From an uncultured Rhodospirillales bacterium (lineage in GTDB: Bacteria > Pseudomonadota > Alphaproteobacteria > Rhodospirillales > UBA2165), in assembly GCA_913055735.1 (NCBI GenBank), contig CAJXKD010000002.1, positions 1 to 64,000 of the forward strand: a stretch of DNA of 64,000 bases, given 5' to 3'. The notes beneath the pieces are model-generated. The model did no database searches and had not been told where the DNA came from. It was given only the letters and a program-made list of their open reading frames with translations. The position numbers and the translations under genes were made by a program. Every line of letters begins with the position of its first letter. The stretch's first letter is position 1. Below, piece by piece: positions 17,772-27,322 of this stretch.

Positions 17772-19429
17772 AGGAACATTTGTGCTTCAGCGAGATCGGC
17801 AGCGTTATCGATGTCCAACCAATGACCGGTAACGTAGATAACACTGATCTTCTGACCGGCAGAAATCAATCGATTAAAGAGATCGATCATCGTCGCGCTA
17901 TTGAGGCTGCCGTCGCGTTCCATTTCGGCAAGCTCCGCATGGACAGCATCGCAGCCGCTGTCGGAAAATTTCGCCAGCCCGATCCATTCGCCGTTGATCT
18001 TGCTTTTCTCGATGTCCGGGCCCATCCGCTGAAGGGTGACCGTGTCGTCGTCGAGGTAGCTCGTCTTGAACGGCGCGCTGCATTCCACGAGGTCGCGGAC
18101 CCGGGAGGCCGGGTTGGGGTCCTTTTGCTGCCAAAGAGAATCGACCACCAGGACGATGTCGCCATCAGCCTGCATCAGCTGATCGAGGATATAGTGGCGG
18201 AATAGAATATCGCCGTAGGCAACCAGGCAGGTTCCCTTGAGCTTGTGCTCGGCTCGGGACAAGGACGCGATCTCGCCGGTGCTGTCATAAGCATCGTTGT
18301 CGACGAAGTTAAGCGACGGCAGATTGACCACCTCTTTCTTGTAGCCGCGGATCACCGTGATGTCGCGAATACCGCCTTGATTGAGGGTGGAAGTAAGGTG
18401 GCGCAACGACGGTTGGCCCAAGACGTCGATCATACATTTGGGTTTGTCGGCAGTGAGATCGCCGAGGGCGCTTCCCCGGCTCGCGGCCAACACAATTGCC
18501 GAGACGGCATCGCCGTCCGACGGCAAATATCTTTTCTCCGCCTCGGCAAGTTCGTCGTTTCCGGCGAGCTGGAAAACATCCTTGACGCTGGCGATGCCGG
18601 CCTCGACGCCACGCACGCTTTCTTCGCGTTGGATCCGCCGCGAAACCTCACGCATGGCGGTAATAGCGGCGCGCAGATTATGATTGGCCCAAATGGCGAC
18701 GGAGGCGCCGGCTTCGCGGAATTCGTCGGTCGGCGTGTCGTAGTAGGTCGTGGGCACAATGACGACCGGGCACCGGTTCGCCCATTCGGTGAGAAAGGCG
18801 ATGATTTCGGTAGGCTCCGACTTCTTGGAGTGAATCAGGATCGCATCGGCGCCAGCCTCGTGATAGGCCGTTGCCCGTTTCAGGGCTTCCTCCAGCCCCC
18901 ACCCCGAGATGAGGGCTTCTACCCGGGCGACAACCGAAAAAGAGTCGTCGAGTTGGCTATCCTTGCCCGCCTTGATCTTTCCGCAGAACTCGTCGATATC
19001 GGCCAGAGGCTGACCCTCGCCGATGAAGGAGTTGGTCTTGGGGAACAGCTTATCTTCGATACAGATGCCGGCGATATTGCGCTGATTCAGCTTGCGGACC
19101 GCCCGGCGCATATTGTTGAAGTTGCCATAGCCGGTATCCCCGTCGACCAAGATGGGGATGTTGGTGGCATCGGACATGAACTCGAGCATTTCGAGGACCT
19201 GGGTCCAGGAAGCTTCGTTGCTGTCGCGAACGCCGAGGGCCGCCGACATGGACAATCCAGACGCCCATATCCCCTTGAAACCTGCCTCCTGGACGATTTT
19301 CGCGGAGAGCCCGTCGTGGGCCTCCATGAGAAATTCCAGTTCAGCCGATTGCAGCATATCCCGCAGAGCCTGGGCCTTTGACGGCAGGCCAGCGTTGGAC
19401 AAGGGCTGAATTTTTGACGAGAATGTCAT
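17768..19429 (-). CDS. pepM: Phosphoenolpyruvate mutase fused to a nucleotidyltransferase domain
   Basis: This is a two-domain protein of 553 residues. Residues 1 to about 300 are PEP mutase, with the diagnostic [10 protein letters not shown] at 125-134 and metal-site residues in [10 protein letters not shown]. Residues about 309-553 are a sugar-phosphate-type nucleotidyltransferase (LAASRGSAL at 314-322, then KPKCM, and D residues in the VAYGD and IVLVVDS regions). PEP mutase makes phosphonopyruvate from PEP. In published work on PntC-type enzymes, such C-terminal domains activate AEP with CTP to CMP-AEP. The usual LAAGxGSRL signature is altered here (Ser for Gly, Ala for Arg), so activity of that domain is likely but not certain. 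Confidence 0.9.
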   Translation of the reverse strand: MTFSSKIQPLSNAGLPSKAQALRDMLQSAELEFLMEAHDGLSAKIVQEAGFKGIWASGLSMSAALGVRDSNEASWTQVLEMLEFMSDATNIPILVDGDTGYGNFNNMRRAVRKLNQRNIAGICIEDKLFPKTNSFIGEGQPLADIDEFCGKIKAGKDSQLDDSFSVVARVEALISGWGLEEALKRATAYHEAGADAILIHSKKSEPTEIIAFLTEWANRCPVVIVPTTYYDTPTDEFREAGASVAIWANHNLRAAITAMREVSRRIQREESVRGVEAGIASVKDVFQLAGNDELAEAEKRYLPSDGDAVSAIVLAASRGSALGDLTADKPKCMIDVLGQPSLRHLTSTLNQGGIRDITVIRGYKKEVVNLPSLNFVDNDAYDSTGEIASLSRAEHKLKGTCLVAYGDILFRHYILDQLMQADGDIVLVVDSLWQQKDPNPASRVRDLVECSAPFKTSYLDDDTVTLQRMGPDIEKSKINGEWIGLAKFSDSGCDAVHAELAEMERDGSLNSATMIDLFNRLISAGQKISVIYVTGHWLDIDNAADLAEAQMFL

Positions 19430-19585
19430 TTCGGTGACAGCCTCAATGTTTCAAATTTTGATCGACGCGCGTGCTTATCTATCAGTACGCGGAATTCTTT
19501 TTGAATTATTGAAGAATTTGCAATTTTGAAATCTATTTGAAATGAATATGAAACGCCAGAGTCATGAAGAAAGAGGGCCGGTAAG
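19430..19585. promoter_or_regulatory. AT-rich divergent intergenic region between pepM and the PhyH gene
   Basis: This stretch of about 156 bp is markedly AT-rich compared with the surrounding genes and lies between two divergently transcribed starts, so it must carry the promoters of both the pepM-aepY unit and the dioxygenase gene. Short recurring words such as TTTGAAAT and AATTTTGA occur. I could not define a convincing -35/-10 pair. A purine-rich GAAGAAAGAGGG forms the ribosome site of the dioxygenase gene. Confidence 0.5.
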
Positions 19586-20344
19586 ATGCTCCGGGTCAAA
19601 TCGCTAACTGATCAGCAAATCGCCGATTTTCACCGCGACGGGTTCGTGGTGAGCCGAGCGGCATTCGATGCGTCAGACGCCCGCCAGATCGAAGCGTGGA
19701 CGACTGAGCTGGCGGAACAGCCGGAAATCCCCGGTCGGCATTGGGTTTATCATGAAACGAGCCAGCTGGATGGCCGGACCGATCTGATCAACCGGATCGA
19801 GAACATGTCACCCTACGACAATGGATTTGCCGAACTTGCGGAGGTGTTGGCGGGCCCCGTCGGCCAGCTCCTCGGTGAGGAGGCGGTTTTGTTCAAGGAC
19901 AAGATCAATTTCAAAATGCCGGGCGGCGACGGCTTCAAGCCGCACCAGGATTCTCAGGCGGGTTGGGAGACCTATGCCAAATACTTCATTTCCGTATTGG
20001 TGACGATCGACGAGGCGACCATCGAGAACGGTTGCCTCAAGATGGCACCACGGGATGTCAATCATCTCGTGGGCCGGGAATGGGAACCGCTCTCCGAGGA
20101 GGAAACCGCGGGGATGGATTTTGAGCCGATCCCAACGCGGCCCGGCGATGTCGTTTATTTCGATTGCTATGCGCCCCATGCGTCGGAGCCCAATTTCACC
20201 AAAACCACCCGGCGTCTGTATTTCGCAACCTATAACCGGTTGAGCGAAGGGGATCATCGCGAGCGCTATTACGCGGACAAGCATGAGAGCTTTCCGCCCG
20301 ATATCGAGCGCGAAGCCGGGCGGGAGTACGTTTACAGGGTCTAG
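19586..20344 (+). CDS. PhyH-family Fe(II)/2-oxoglutarate dioxygenase
   Basis: This 252-residue protein has the phytanoyl-CoA dioxygenase fold. The iron ligands are H120-x-D122 (FKPHQDSQAG) and H198 (YAPHASEPN), and the 2-oxoglutarate-binding Arg is at 209/210 (TTRRLYFATYN). Enzymes of this family hydroxylate small molecules and lipids; PhnY-type members hydroxylate AEP at C1. The gene is divergent from pepM and sits inside the phosphonate block, so hydroxylation of AEP, of its CMP form or of the finished phosphonolipid is a reasonable inference. Hydroxylation of an unrelated lipid cannot be excluded. It ends 9 bp from the convergent nucleotidyltransferase gene. Confidence 0.85.
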   Translation: MLRVKSLTDQQIADFHRDGFVVSRAAFDASDARQIEAWTTELAEQPEIPGRHWVYHETSQLDGRTDLINRIENMSPYDNGFAELAEVLAGPVGQLLGEEAVLFKDKINFKMPGGDGFKPHQDSQAGWETYAKYFISVLVTIDEATIENGCLKMAPRDVNHLVGREWEPLSEEETAGMDFEPIPTRPGDVVYFDCYAPHASEPNFTKTTRRLYFATYNRLSEGDHRERYYADKHESFPPDIEREAGREYVYRV

Positions 20345-20353
20345 TAAGACGTT

Positions 20354-21103
20354 CTATGCCGCGAAAGTATGAATTCGCGGCAGGATTTCATCTTGCGCCC
20401 GGGAGATGTCTTCCGGGAAATCGATCTCGATCCAAGGGATGCCGGTAACATCTTCAAAGGTGAAGGCGCCCTGCGGCGCCGACAATAGGACATCTCGGAA
20501 AACTTCTTCGCAGGGTTGGTCTTGCCTGCCTTGATCCATATAGGCCTGGGTGATGCGAGCGACTTCCATAGCCATTTCCGGCGCCAAGGTGAGAAAACCC
20601 GGCCATTCGCCGACATTGTCGAAATCGACTTCGACCTTTTTCCTGAACTCGACGGGCACCCCATTGCGGAAGCAAAGCTTGACCGGCTCGTCACCGGGTA
20701 CGAAGCCCCGGTCAAACGCAAAACAGCTGCCGTCTCTGTTTACCAGACGAGAGAGAAGCGCTGGGTGATATAGAACATCGGCATCCATGAACAGCACGTC
20801 ACTACCGGAGGTCAATGTGTCTCGGCCCGCCCATAGGGATACGATGCTGCCGCGCCGGTAGTCGTCGTTGGTGACGAATCGGACGAAATTGCGACGGCCT
20901 AAACGGTCGATTTCGGCGATAAGATCGTCGGCGCGATAGCCGACGACCAATGTCAAATCTTCCACGCCGAGGGCAATTAAATTTTCGATGTGCCGCTCGA
21001 GCAAGGTTTGGCCATCAAATTGCAGCAAAGATTTCGGAAGTCCGGAGTCGTCCTTGCCGGTCAATCTGGAGCCGACACCGGCAGCAAGCATGATCGTTTT
21101 CAT
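20354..21103 (-). CDS. Nucleotidyltransferase (phosphocholine cytidylyltransferase-like)
   Basis: This 249-residue NTP transferase has a canonical signature LAAGVGSRL (residues 6-14), catalytic-type K24 in LPKSLL, and the metal-binding D107-A-D109 of VLFMDADVLYHP. It resembles enzymes that activate small phosphorylated alcohols or phosphonates with CTP. It lies 62 bp after hpnA on the same strand and next to the PhyH and pepM genes. It therefore provides a second possible route to CMP-AEP or a CDP-linked lipid head group, separate from the domain fused to PEP mutase. Substrate is not determinable from sequence. Confidence 0.83.
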   Translation of the reverse strand: MKTIMLAAGVGSRLTGKDDSGLPKSLLQFDGQTLLERHIENLIALGVEDLTLVVGYRADDLIAEIDRLGRRNFVRFVTNDDYRRGSIVSLWAGRDTLTSGSDVLFMDADVLYHPALLSRLVNRDGSCFAFDRGFVPGDEPVKLCFRNGVPVEFRKKVEVDFDNVGEWPGFLTLAPEMAMEVARITQAYMDQGRQDQPCEEVFRDVLLSAPQGAFTFEDVTGIPWIEIDFPEDISRAQDEILPRIHTFAA

Positions 21104-21165
21104 GCCGGCGATCTAAAACGATTCAAAGAGGATTGTCATCAGATTGTAAGCTTTGCGTACCGCGT

Positions 21166-22158
21166 CTAGAGCATGTTCATGGTGCGGAACCATCGTATCG
21201 CATCGCTGATTGCCTCGCGGGCTTCTCGAGGGGCAAATCCCAATTCGCGCTTCGCCTTGTCGGCGTGAAAGAACATGGTTTTCTTCGACATTTTTAAAGT
21301 GTCGCGGGTGACCATCGGTTCGAAATTTGGCAGTAGTCGTGCCGTCAATTCGCTTATTGCCGCTACCGGCATCAGCATATCGGGGTTGAGCCGTATCCGT
21401 GGTGGCCGTGCGCCGGCGATTTCCGTGATCAGTGTCAGCATGTCTCGCAGATAAAGGTTCTCGCTGCCAAGGATGTAGCGCTCGCCAATCCGGCCCCGCT
21501 CCCACGCAAGGATGTGGCCTTCGGCGACGTCATCCACATGAACGACATTGAGCCCCGTATCGACATAGGCGGGTATAGCGCCTTTTGCGGCCTGTAGAAT
21601 CATGCGGCCCGTCGGCGTCGGCTTGATATCGCCGGGTCCGACCGGTGCGGCGGGATTGACGGTCACGACCGGGGCTTGTTTTTCTTCGACGAGGCGGTCG
21701 ACTTCCCGCTCGGCCAAGTATTTCGATCGCTTGTAGGTGCCAACGACATTTTCCAAGGTAATCGGCGTCGTTTCATCGGCGATCTCGCCGTTGGGCATTG
21801 CCGCCAAGGCGGCGACGCTGCTGGTATAGACGATCCGCTGTACACCGGCGTCGAGCGCAGCCTCGATCAGCAGCCGCGTCCCTTGGACGTTGGCGGCCAT
21901 CATCCGGTCTGGATCCGGCACCCAGAGGCGATAGTCGGCGGCAACGTGGAAGACCACGTCACACCCCCGGCAGGCCGCCGCCAACGAGGCCGGGTCGGTC
22001 AGATCGCCCATGACGACCTCGACCGGCAGACCTTCGAGGTTCCGCAGGTCACTTGTTGGCCGTGCGAGTGCCCGGGCCTCTACGCCACGCTCAAGAAGCT
22101 TTTTGACGACCGCAGAGCCAACGAATCCGGCGGCCCCGGTTACAAGAGCCAAGGTCAT
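21166..22158 (-). CDS. hpnA: HpnA, hopanoid-associated NAD(P)-dependent sugar epimerase/dehydratase
   Basis: This 330-residue extended short-chain dehydrogenase has the Rossmann motif VTGAAGFVGSAV at residues 6-17, the TSS catalytic-serine region and the YKRSK (YxxxK) dyad. HpnA proteins are constantly found in hopanoid clusters, but their reaction is not well defined. Sequence class suggests modification of a sugar nucleotide or side chain. It shares its upstream region of about 253 bp with the divergent ispH and is followed at 62 bp by the nucleotidyltransferase gene. Confidence 0.85.
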   Translation of the reverse strand: MTLALVTGAAGFVGSAVVKKLLERGVEARALARPTSDLRNLEGLPVEVVMGDLTDPASLAAACRGCDVVFHVAADYRLWVPDPDRMMAANVQGTRLLIEAALDAGVQRIVYTSSVAALAAMPNGEIADETTPITLENVVGTYKRSKYLAEREVDRLVEEKQAPVVTVNPAAPVGPGDIKPTPTGRMILQAAKGAIPAYVDTGLNVVHVDDVAEGHILAWERGRIGERYILGSENLYLRDMLTLITEIAGARPPRIRLNPDMLMPVAAISELTARLLPNFEPMVTRDTLKMSKKTMFFHADKAKRELGFAPREAREAISDAIRWFRTMNML

Positions 22159-22288
22159 GATATTGAGCGTCTTTCCATTGCTTTGGGCTTATCAGAGGCG
22201 TAGAGGGCCCAAAGGGTCAAGCCGATAGAGCGAAATACCTGTTTTTCGCTAATTTTAGGGCAATATAGAGTGAATTCTATCAATCGAT

Positions 22289-22317
22289 TTGACACGGTGG
22301 TGTGTTAAAGCCACATT
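22289..22317 (+). promoter_or_regulatory. Candidate sigma-70 promoter for ispH-hpnH
   Basis: A perfect -35 hexamer TTGACA lies at 22289-22294, followed after 17 bp by CACATT at 22312-22317. The latter keeps the important second A and last T of the -10 consensus. It points to ispH, whose ATG is 95 bp downstream. No start-site data are available. The -10 match is only moderate. Confidence 0.35.
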
Positions 22318-22411
22318 CAAATAACCTATGCAAATAATCCAGGAACGTGTTTTCTCCAGCGTATGCGGCGCCACGCCATCTATATTGGGCCGGCAGCCGA
22401 CAGTTTAGGCC

Positions 22412-23389
22412 ATGGTAGGACAGGAACGGACAATCAAGGTTTTACTCGCCCAACCGCGTGGATTTTGTGCCGGCGTCGAGCGGGCGATCGAGATCGTCGA
22501 GCGGGCTCTCAAGAGATTTGGCCCGCCTGTCTATGTGCGCCATGAAATCGTTCACAACAAACGCGTTGTCGCGACCTTGAAAGCCAAGGGCGCCGTGTTT
22601 GTCGAGGAAGTTTCGGATATTCCTGACGGTGCGGTGACCATCTTCAGCGCGCATGGAACGTCGACAGCGGTCGAAAATGACGCGCGTACGCGTGGGCTGC
22701 CGATCATCGATGCAACCTGTCCATTAGTGTCAAAGGTGCATAAGGAAGGCCAAATTCACGCCAGCAAGGGGCGGGACGTGGTGCTTATCGGTCACGCGGG
22801 CCACCCCGAAGTGGAGGGCACGCGCGGGCGAATTCCCGGCGGCGTTCATTTGGTTACGTCGATCGAAGACATTGACGCGCTTGAGGTCGAGGACCCGGAC
22901 CAAGTTGCTTATGTCACGCAAACCACTCTAAGCGTCGACGACACGCGGGAAATCATTCAGGCCCTTAAAGACAGGTTTCCGAACGCGGTCGGACCCGATG
23001 TGCGTGACATCTGCTATGCAACTCAGAACCGTCAGCAGGCCGTGCGCGACATTGTTAAAGACGTTGATATCCTTCTGGTCGTCGGCGCTCAAAACAGTTC
23101 CAATTCGAACAGGTTGCGGGAGATCGGCTCCGAGAGCGGTGTCCCGAGCTATTTGATCGACGATGCCGCCGCGCTCGATCCGGAATGGTTGGATGGTGTT
23201 AACGTCATAGGAATTACCGCAGGCGCGTCCGCGCCGGAGGAACTGATCCAGGAACTCATCGTTCGTCTGACGGAATTCGGCGATGTCGATATCGAAACCG
23301 TCGACGGCGTGCGCGAAAACATCCAGTTCAAACTGCCCCCGCAACTGGTCGATGACGCACCAGCAAAAGCGAGGGCCGGAGGGCGATAG
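22412..23389 (+). CDS. ispH: 4-hydroxy-3-methylbut-2-enyl diphosphate reductase
   Basis: This 325-residue IspH/LytB makes IPP and DMAPP in the last step of the MEP isoprenoid pathway. The three iron-sulfur cysteines are present at C19 (PRGFCAGV), C103 ([11 protein letters not shown]) and C201 (ICYATQNRQ). The gene is 2 bp before hpnH, so isoprenoid supply and hopanoid tailoring are co-expressed. Confidence 0.96.
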   Translation: MVGQERTIKVLLAQPRGFCAGVERAIEIVERALKRFGPPVYVRHEIVHNKRVVATLKAKGAVFVEEVSDIPDGAVTIFSAHGTSTAVENDARTRGLPIIDATCPLVSKVHKEGQIHASKGRDVVLIGHAGHPEVEGTRGRIPGGVHLVTSIEDIDALEVEDPDQVAYVTQTTLSVDDTREIIQALKDRFPNAVGPDVRDICYATQNRQQAVRDIVKDVDILLVVGAQNSSNSNRLREIGSESGVPSYLIDDAAALDPEWLDGVNVIGITAGASAPEELIQELIVRLTEFGDVDIETVDGVRENIQFKLPPQLVDDAPAKARAGGR

Positions 23390-23391
23390 CT

Positions 23392-24528
23392 TTGGCGGTA
23401 CCTCTTATCCAGCAATTGCGCGTTGGCGCCTATGTTCTCGGTAAACGTCTGAAAGGCGTCGAACAGTATCCGCTGGTATTGATGCTTGAGCCCTTGTTCA
23501 GGTGCAACTTGGCATGCCAAGGGTGCGGCAAAATCGACTACGAGGACGATATTCTCAACCGACGTCTCAGCGCCGAGGACTGTCTGGCGGCGGTTGATGC
23601 GTGCGGCGCACCGGTCGTATCCATTCCCGGTGGTGAGCCGTTGCTGCACAAGGAAATCAAGCAGATCGTCGACGGCATCATCGCCCGCAAGAAGTTCGTT
23701 TATCTGTGCACCAACGCTCTATTGCTCGAAAAGAAAATGCACCTTTTCGAGCCGACACCGTACCTGACGTTCTCCATTCATTTGGATGGGTTGGAAGAAC
23801 ATCACGATAAGGCGGTCAGTCAGCCGGGGGTCTTCAAGCGCGCTGTTTCCGCCATCAAGGCGGCCAAGGCAAAGGGTTTCCGCGTCAACGTGAACTGCAC
23901 GCTGTTCGACCAAATGTCGGCCGAAGAAGCGGCCGAGTTCTTCGATTACGTGACGAAGGAGTTGGGGGTCGAAGGGATCACGGTTTCACCGGGATATGCC
24001 TATGAGCGGGCGCCCGATCAGCAACATTTTCTCAACCGGCAGAAAACGAAGAACCTGTTTCGCGATATCTTCGCGTTGGGACGTGGAAAGAAGTGGAAGT
24101 TCTCTCAATCCACCCTGTTCCTTGATTTCCTGGCCGGTAACCAGTCGTACAAATGTACGCCGTGGAGCAACCCGACGCGCAATATCTTCGGGTGGCAGCG
24201 CCCCTGCTATTTGATCAGCGAAGGGTACGCGGACAGCTATGCCGAACTCATGAATTCCACGGATTGGGACAGCTATGGAACCGGCCAATATGAGAAATGT
24301 GCCAACTGCATGGTTCACTGCGGCTATGAGGGAACCGCAGTTACCGATACCGTCAAGCACCCCTTGAAAGCACTTCGCGTGTTTCTCCGAGGCATCCGGA
24401 CAACAGGCCCTATGGCGCCTGAGATTTCATTGGAAAACCAAAGGCCGGCCGTCTACGTGTTTGAAGAGTTAGTGCGTCAGCGGTCAGAGGCCGAAGTCGG
24501 GAGCGCAGAGAGAAGCGACGCGGCGTAG
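23392..24528 (+). CDS. hpnH: HpnH, radical SAM adenosyl-hopene synthase
   Basis: This 378-residue radical SAM enzyme joins 5'-deoxyadenosyl to the hopene side chain, the first step to C35 hopanoids. The [4Fe-4S] motif C-x3-C-x2-C is in RCNLACQGCGK near residue 40. A C-terminal Cys cluster (CANCMVHCGYEG) is also present. Translation starts at TTG 23392; GGAGG at 23378-23382 gives 9 nt spacing, and the resulting N-terminus AVPLIQQLRVGAYVL fits the family. The 3' end overlaps convergent hpnG by 45 bp. Confidence 0.94.
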   Translation: MAVPLIQQLRVGAYVLGKRLKGVEQYPLVLMLEPLFRCNLACQGCGKIDYEDDILNRRLSAEDCLAAVDACGAPVVSIPGGEPLLHKEIKQIVDGIIARKKFVYLCTNALLLEKKMHLFEPTPYLTFSIHLDGLEEHHDKAVSQPGVFKRAVSAIKAAKAKGFRVNVNCTLFDQMSAEEAAEFFDYVTKELGVEGITVSPGYAYERAPDQQHFLNRQKTKNLFRDIFALGRGKKWKFSQSTLFLDFLAGNQSYKCTPWSNPTRNIFGWQRPCYLISEGYADSYAELMNSTDWDSYGTGQYEKCANCMVHCGYEGTAVTDTVKHPLKALRVFLRGIRTTGPMAPEISLENQRPAVYVFEELVRQRSEAEVGSAERSDAA

Positions 24529-25164
24529 GCGCTGAAGTGCGCGCCAGCCATTCCACATCGCCGATACCGAGGGCGCCAGTTCGGTAGGCTCGGTCAGCGC
24601 CCCAATCAACATTTCCCCAGGTTTTGCCGTACGGCCGTCTTCTGTCAGCGGAAAACGCCGAGGAAGCCTCGCGCGCGCTCGATCGGAAATGATGCGAAGG
24701 GCCAGGAATGGGACCCCGCTGGCCGCGGCGACCTCGCCAATGGCATAGGATTCCATATCGACGGCGATAGCCTTGGTTGTTTCTCGAAGATCGGATTTTT
24801 CCTGTGGTGTTACCGCGGGCCGATCGGTTTGGATCAATACGCCGGCATTCCAGGCAAGATGCCGGGAGATGGTCTTGGCGAGGTTTGCATGCCAATCCCG
24901 TGTGGTTTCCATTTCTTCGCCGTTCGGCGACCGAATAGCCGTTGCAAGAACCACGGCACCGACGGGAAGCCCCGGTTCAAGCGCACCTGCAAACCCGAAA
25001 CTGAGGAGGGCTTCGCATCCCTGCGCGATGTGGGCTTCTGCAGCAGTACGCGCCCGGGCGCTTCCGACGCCCCCGGCGATGACGCGATAGGCGTTTGCAT
25101 TCGAGGGAGACGGCAGCACATCCGCTTCGTGCGTGAAAGCCGTGATGATGCCGAGAGTGGGCAT
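24484..25164 (-). CDS. hpnG: HpnG, adenosylhopane nucleosidase/phosphorylase
   Basis: This 226-residue protein of the nucleoside phosphorylase/nucleosidase fold has a glycine-rich GGVGSARARTAAEAH region, LLSFGFAGALEPGLPVG and the catalytic-site stretch AVDMESYAIGEVA. HpnG removes adenine from adenosylhopane on the way to ribosylhopane and bacteriohopanetetrol. The frame is open up to 25320, but that part only mirrors the end of the cyclase gene. ATG 25164, 10 bp after the cyclase stop, gives the family N-terminus PTLGIITAF. Confidence 0.88.
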   Translation of the reverse strand: MPTLGIITAFTHEADVLPSPSNANAYRVIAGGVGSARARTAAEAHIAQGCEALLSFGFAGALEPGLPVGAVVLATAIRSPNGEEMETTRDWHANLAKTISRHLAWNAGVLIQTDRPAVTPQEKSDLRETTKAIAVDMESYAIGEVAAASGVPFLALRIISDRARARLPRRFPLTEDGRTAKPGEMLIGALTEPTELAPSVSAMWNGWRALQRLRRVASLCAPDFGL

Positions 25165-25174
25165 CGGCCGGAGC

Positions 25175-27139
25175 CTAAATACCGTATTGAGGACGCGGCA
25201 TATTTCCCCGAACAAGGTTGCGATATCGCGCCAGAGCCCAAAGCGGGAAATAAGCCCGGTAGCCGTGATAGAGGAGGTAGAAGACCCGAGGGAAACCGAC
25301 GGCGTTGTAGTGCTTTTCATGCCATTCCCCGTCGCCGTCGATGCTGTCCAGAAGGAATTCTATGCCACGCCGTACGGCATCGCTTTCAACTTCTCCCGCT
25401 GCGATCATTGCCAAGACAGCCCAAGCGGTTTGACTCGGGAGGGAAATGTTCATTTCATGCCGACCGTTCGGCCAATAACTTTGGCAATCTTCGCCCCAGC
25501 CGCCGTCCGGCCGCTGTTCCGATTTGAGCCACGTCACCGCACGACGGACATAATCCGATTCCATGTCCTCGTTGACCGCATTCAAGGCGGACAACACCGA
25601 CCATGTCCCGTAAATGTAGTTCGTCCCCCAACGTCCGAACCAGGACCCATCCGCCTCCTGCTCCTTCTTTAGGAAATGCACGGCTTTGCTTATCCGGGGA
25701 TCATCGATGTTGCCGCCAAGTTGGCCCAACATACCAATACAGCGGGCTGTAACATCGGCAGTGGGTGGGTCGAGCAAAGCGCCATGATCGGCGAAGGGGA
25801 CGTTGTTGAGAAAATAGTATTCGTTGTCCGCGTCAAATGCGCCCCAGCCACCGTTGCTGGATTGCATGCCGCAAATCCATTTGGCACCCCGGTCGATGGC
25901 ATGCGTCGACCCGCCGCCGCTGAGGCGGTGCAGCGCCATGATCACGACGGCGCTGTCGTCGACATCCGGGTAATGATCATTATTGTACTGGAACGCCCAA
26001 CCGCCCGGCCGGACGTTCTTCCGGCACCATGCCCAATCGCCGACCGTATCAAGGATCTGCCGGTCTTCCAGCCAGGTGCCGGCCTGGGATAACCGCCCGT
26101 CCTCGGATTCCGCACCGGCTTCCAACAGCGCGTGCATCGCCAATCCGGTATCCCAAACGGGTGAAACGCATGGCTGGCAGAAACCGGTATCGCCGTCTAC
26201 CACCAGGAGATCGTCGATGGCCTTGCGCGTTGCAATGACACGCTGATCGTCTTTGTCGACGCCTAAGGCCCGGTAGGCCATCAACGCGTTTGCCATGGCC
26301 GGAAAGATGCCGCCGAGGCCATCTTCGCCGTTGAGCCGTTCATCGATGAAATTCATGGCGCGGTCGATGGCAATCCGGGTTAGGGAGCTTGGGATCAACG
26401 ATTGCAGCGGCTGCGCGATTTTATCCAAAGCCAATAAAAGGGAGCCCAACCAACTGCCCGTTGGATTTTCCAAACGATAGTCGTCGTGCATGGGATCGTT
26501 GACGAACAATTCGTCAATCCGTATCGCGCGTGGGTTCGCGGCTTTTGGCCGCAATGCGGCGAGAACCAAGAGCGGTACCATCACGGTCCTGCTCCAGTAG
26601 GATACTTTCTCGATGTGGAACGGGAACCAGCGGGGAAACAGCAACGCTTCAACCCGCGAGACAGGCGTTGCGCGCCAGGGGATCTGCTCGAACAGGGCGA
26701 GGCTGAAACGTGTGAACACATTGCACCGCGCCGCGCCGCCATGGGCGAGAATGATCTCTCGTGCCTTCTGCATATGGGGTGCCGCAGGATCGTCGCCGAC
26801 GAGCTTCAACGCGAAGTAGGCTTTGACCGACGCGCTAACATTTATCTCGCCCCCGTGGAACAACGGCCAACTGCCATCGTTGTTCTGAATATCACGAAGA
26901 TAGTTGGCGAGCTTTCGTTCGACCTCGTCATCAATGTCGCCCAAGTAATGGTTGAGCATGATGTACTCGGCCGGGATGGTCGCGTCGGCCTCTAAGGCAA
27001 ATGCCCAATGACCATCCGCCGTCTGTCGATCAAGCAGCTTTCGTGCGGCACCATCGATAGCCGTTTCTAATCGGTCCATGGAAATAGAGGACGCATCTAT
27101 ATGCGGAGACGTTTCGGGCGTGGCAGCCGTATCCAACAT
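25175..27139 (-). CDS. shc: Squalene-hopene cyclase
   Basis: This 654-residue class II triterpene cyclase (HpnF) converts squalene to hopene/hopanol. The protonating DVDD motif is at residues 392-395, and several QW-type repeats (for example DGSWFGRWG, DGGWGEDCQ) run through both halves. Length is normal. It leads a minus-strand unit with hpnG 10 bp downstream. hpnD lies upstream in the same direction after a 183-bp gap without a gene. Confidence 0.96.
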   Translation of the reverse strand: MLDTAATPETSPHIDASSISMDRLETAIDGAARKLLDRQTADGHWAFALEADATIPAEYIMLNHYLGDIDDEVERKLANYLRDIQNNDGSWPLFHGGEINVSASVKAYFALKLVGDDPAAPHMQKAREIILAHGGAARCNVFTRFSLALFEQIPWRATPVSRVEALLFPRWFPFHIEKVSYWSRTVMVPLLVLAALRPKAANPRAIRIDELFVNDPMHDDYRLENPTGSWLGSLLLALDKIAQPLQSLIPSSLTRIAIDRAMNFIDERLNGEDGLGGIFPAMANALMAYRALGVDKDDQRVIATRKAIDDLLVVDGDTGFCQPCVSPVWDTGLAMHALLEAGAESEDGRLSQAGTWLEDRQILDTVGDWAWCRKNVRPGGWAFQYNNDHYPDVDDSAVVIMALHRLSGGGSTHAIDRGAKWICGMQSSNGGWGAFDADNEYYFLNNVPFADHGALLDPPTADVTARCIGMLGQLGGNIDDPRISKAVHFLKKEQEADGSWFGRWGTNYIYGTWSVLSALNAVNEDMESDYVRRAVTWLKSEQRPDGGWGEDCQSYWPNGRHEMNISLPSQTAWAVLAMIAAGEVESDAVRRGIEFLLDSIDGDGEWHEKHYNAVGFPRVFYLLYHGYRAYFPLWALARYRNLVRGNMPRPQYGI

Positions 27140-27322
27140 TCTTATTATTTCCCAACCTCACAAACCCTTCCGTGCCCGATGACTGGCGACGGAAATACTC
27201 GGTGGCCGACCGGCATCAGCCGGCGGACTATAGGCTATCTCTATTTTGGACCAGATTTATGGTAAAGAAACAAGGGTTTAGTGGGTATTTCGTTTCGCCG
27301 CCGGAATGGAGAGACGGTCTCG

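Noticed and set aside
18245..19381. 378-codon open frame antisense to PEP mutase
   Set aside because: The opposite strand has the diagnostic PEP mutase motif and a ribosome site; this frame is a mirror.
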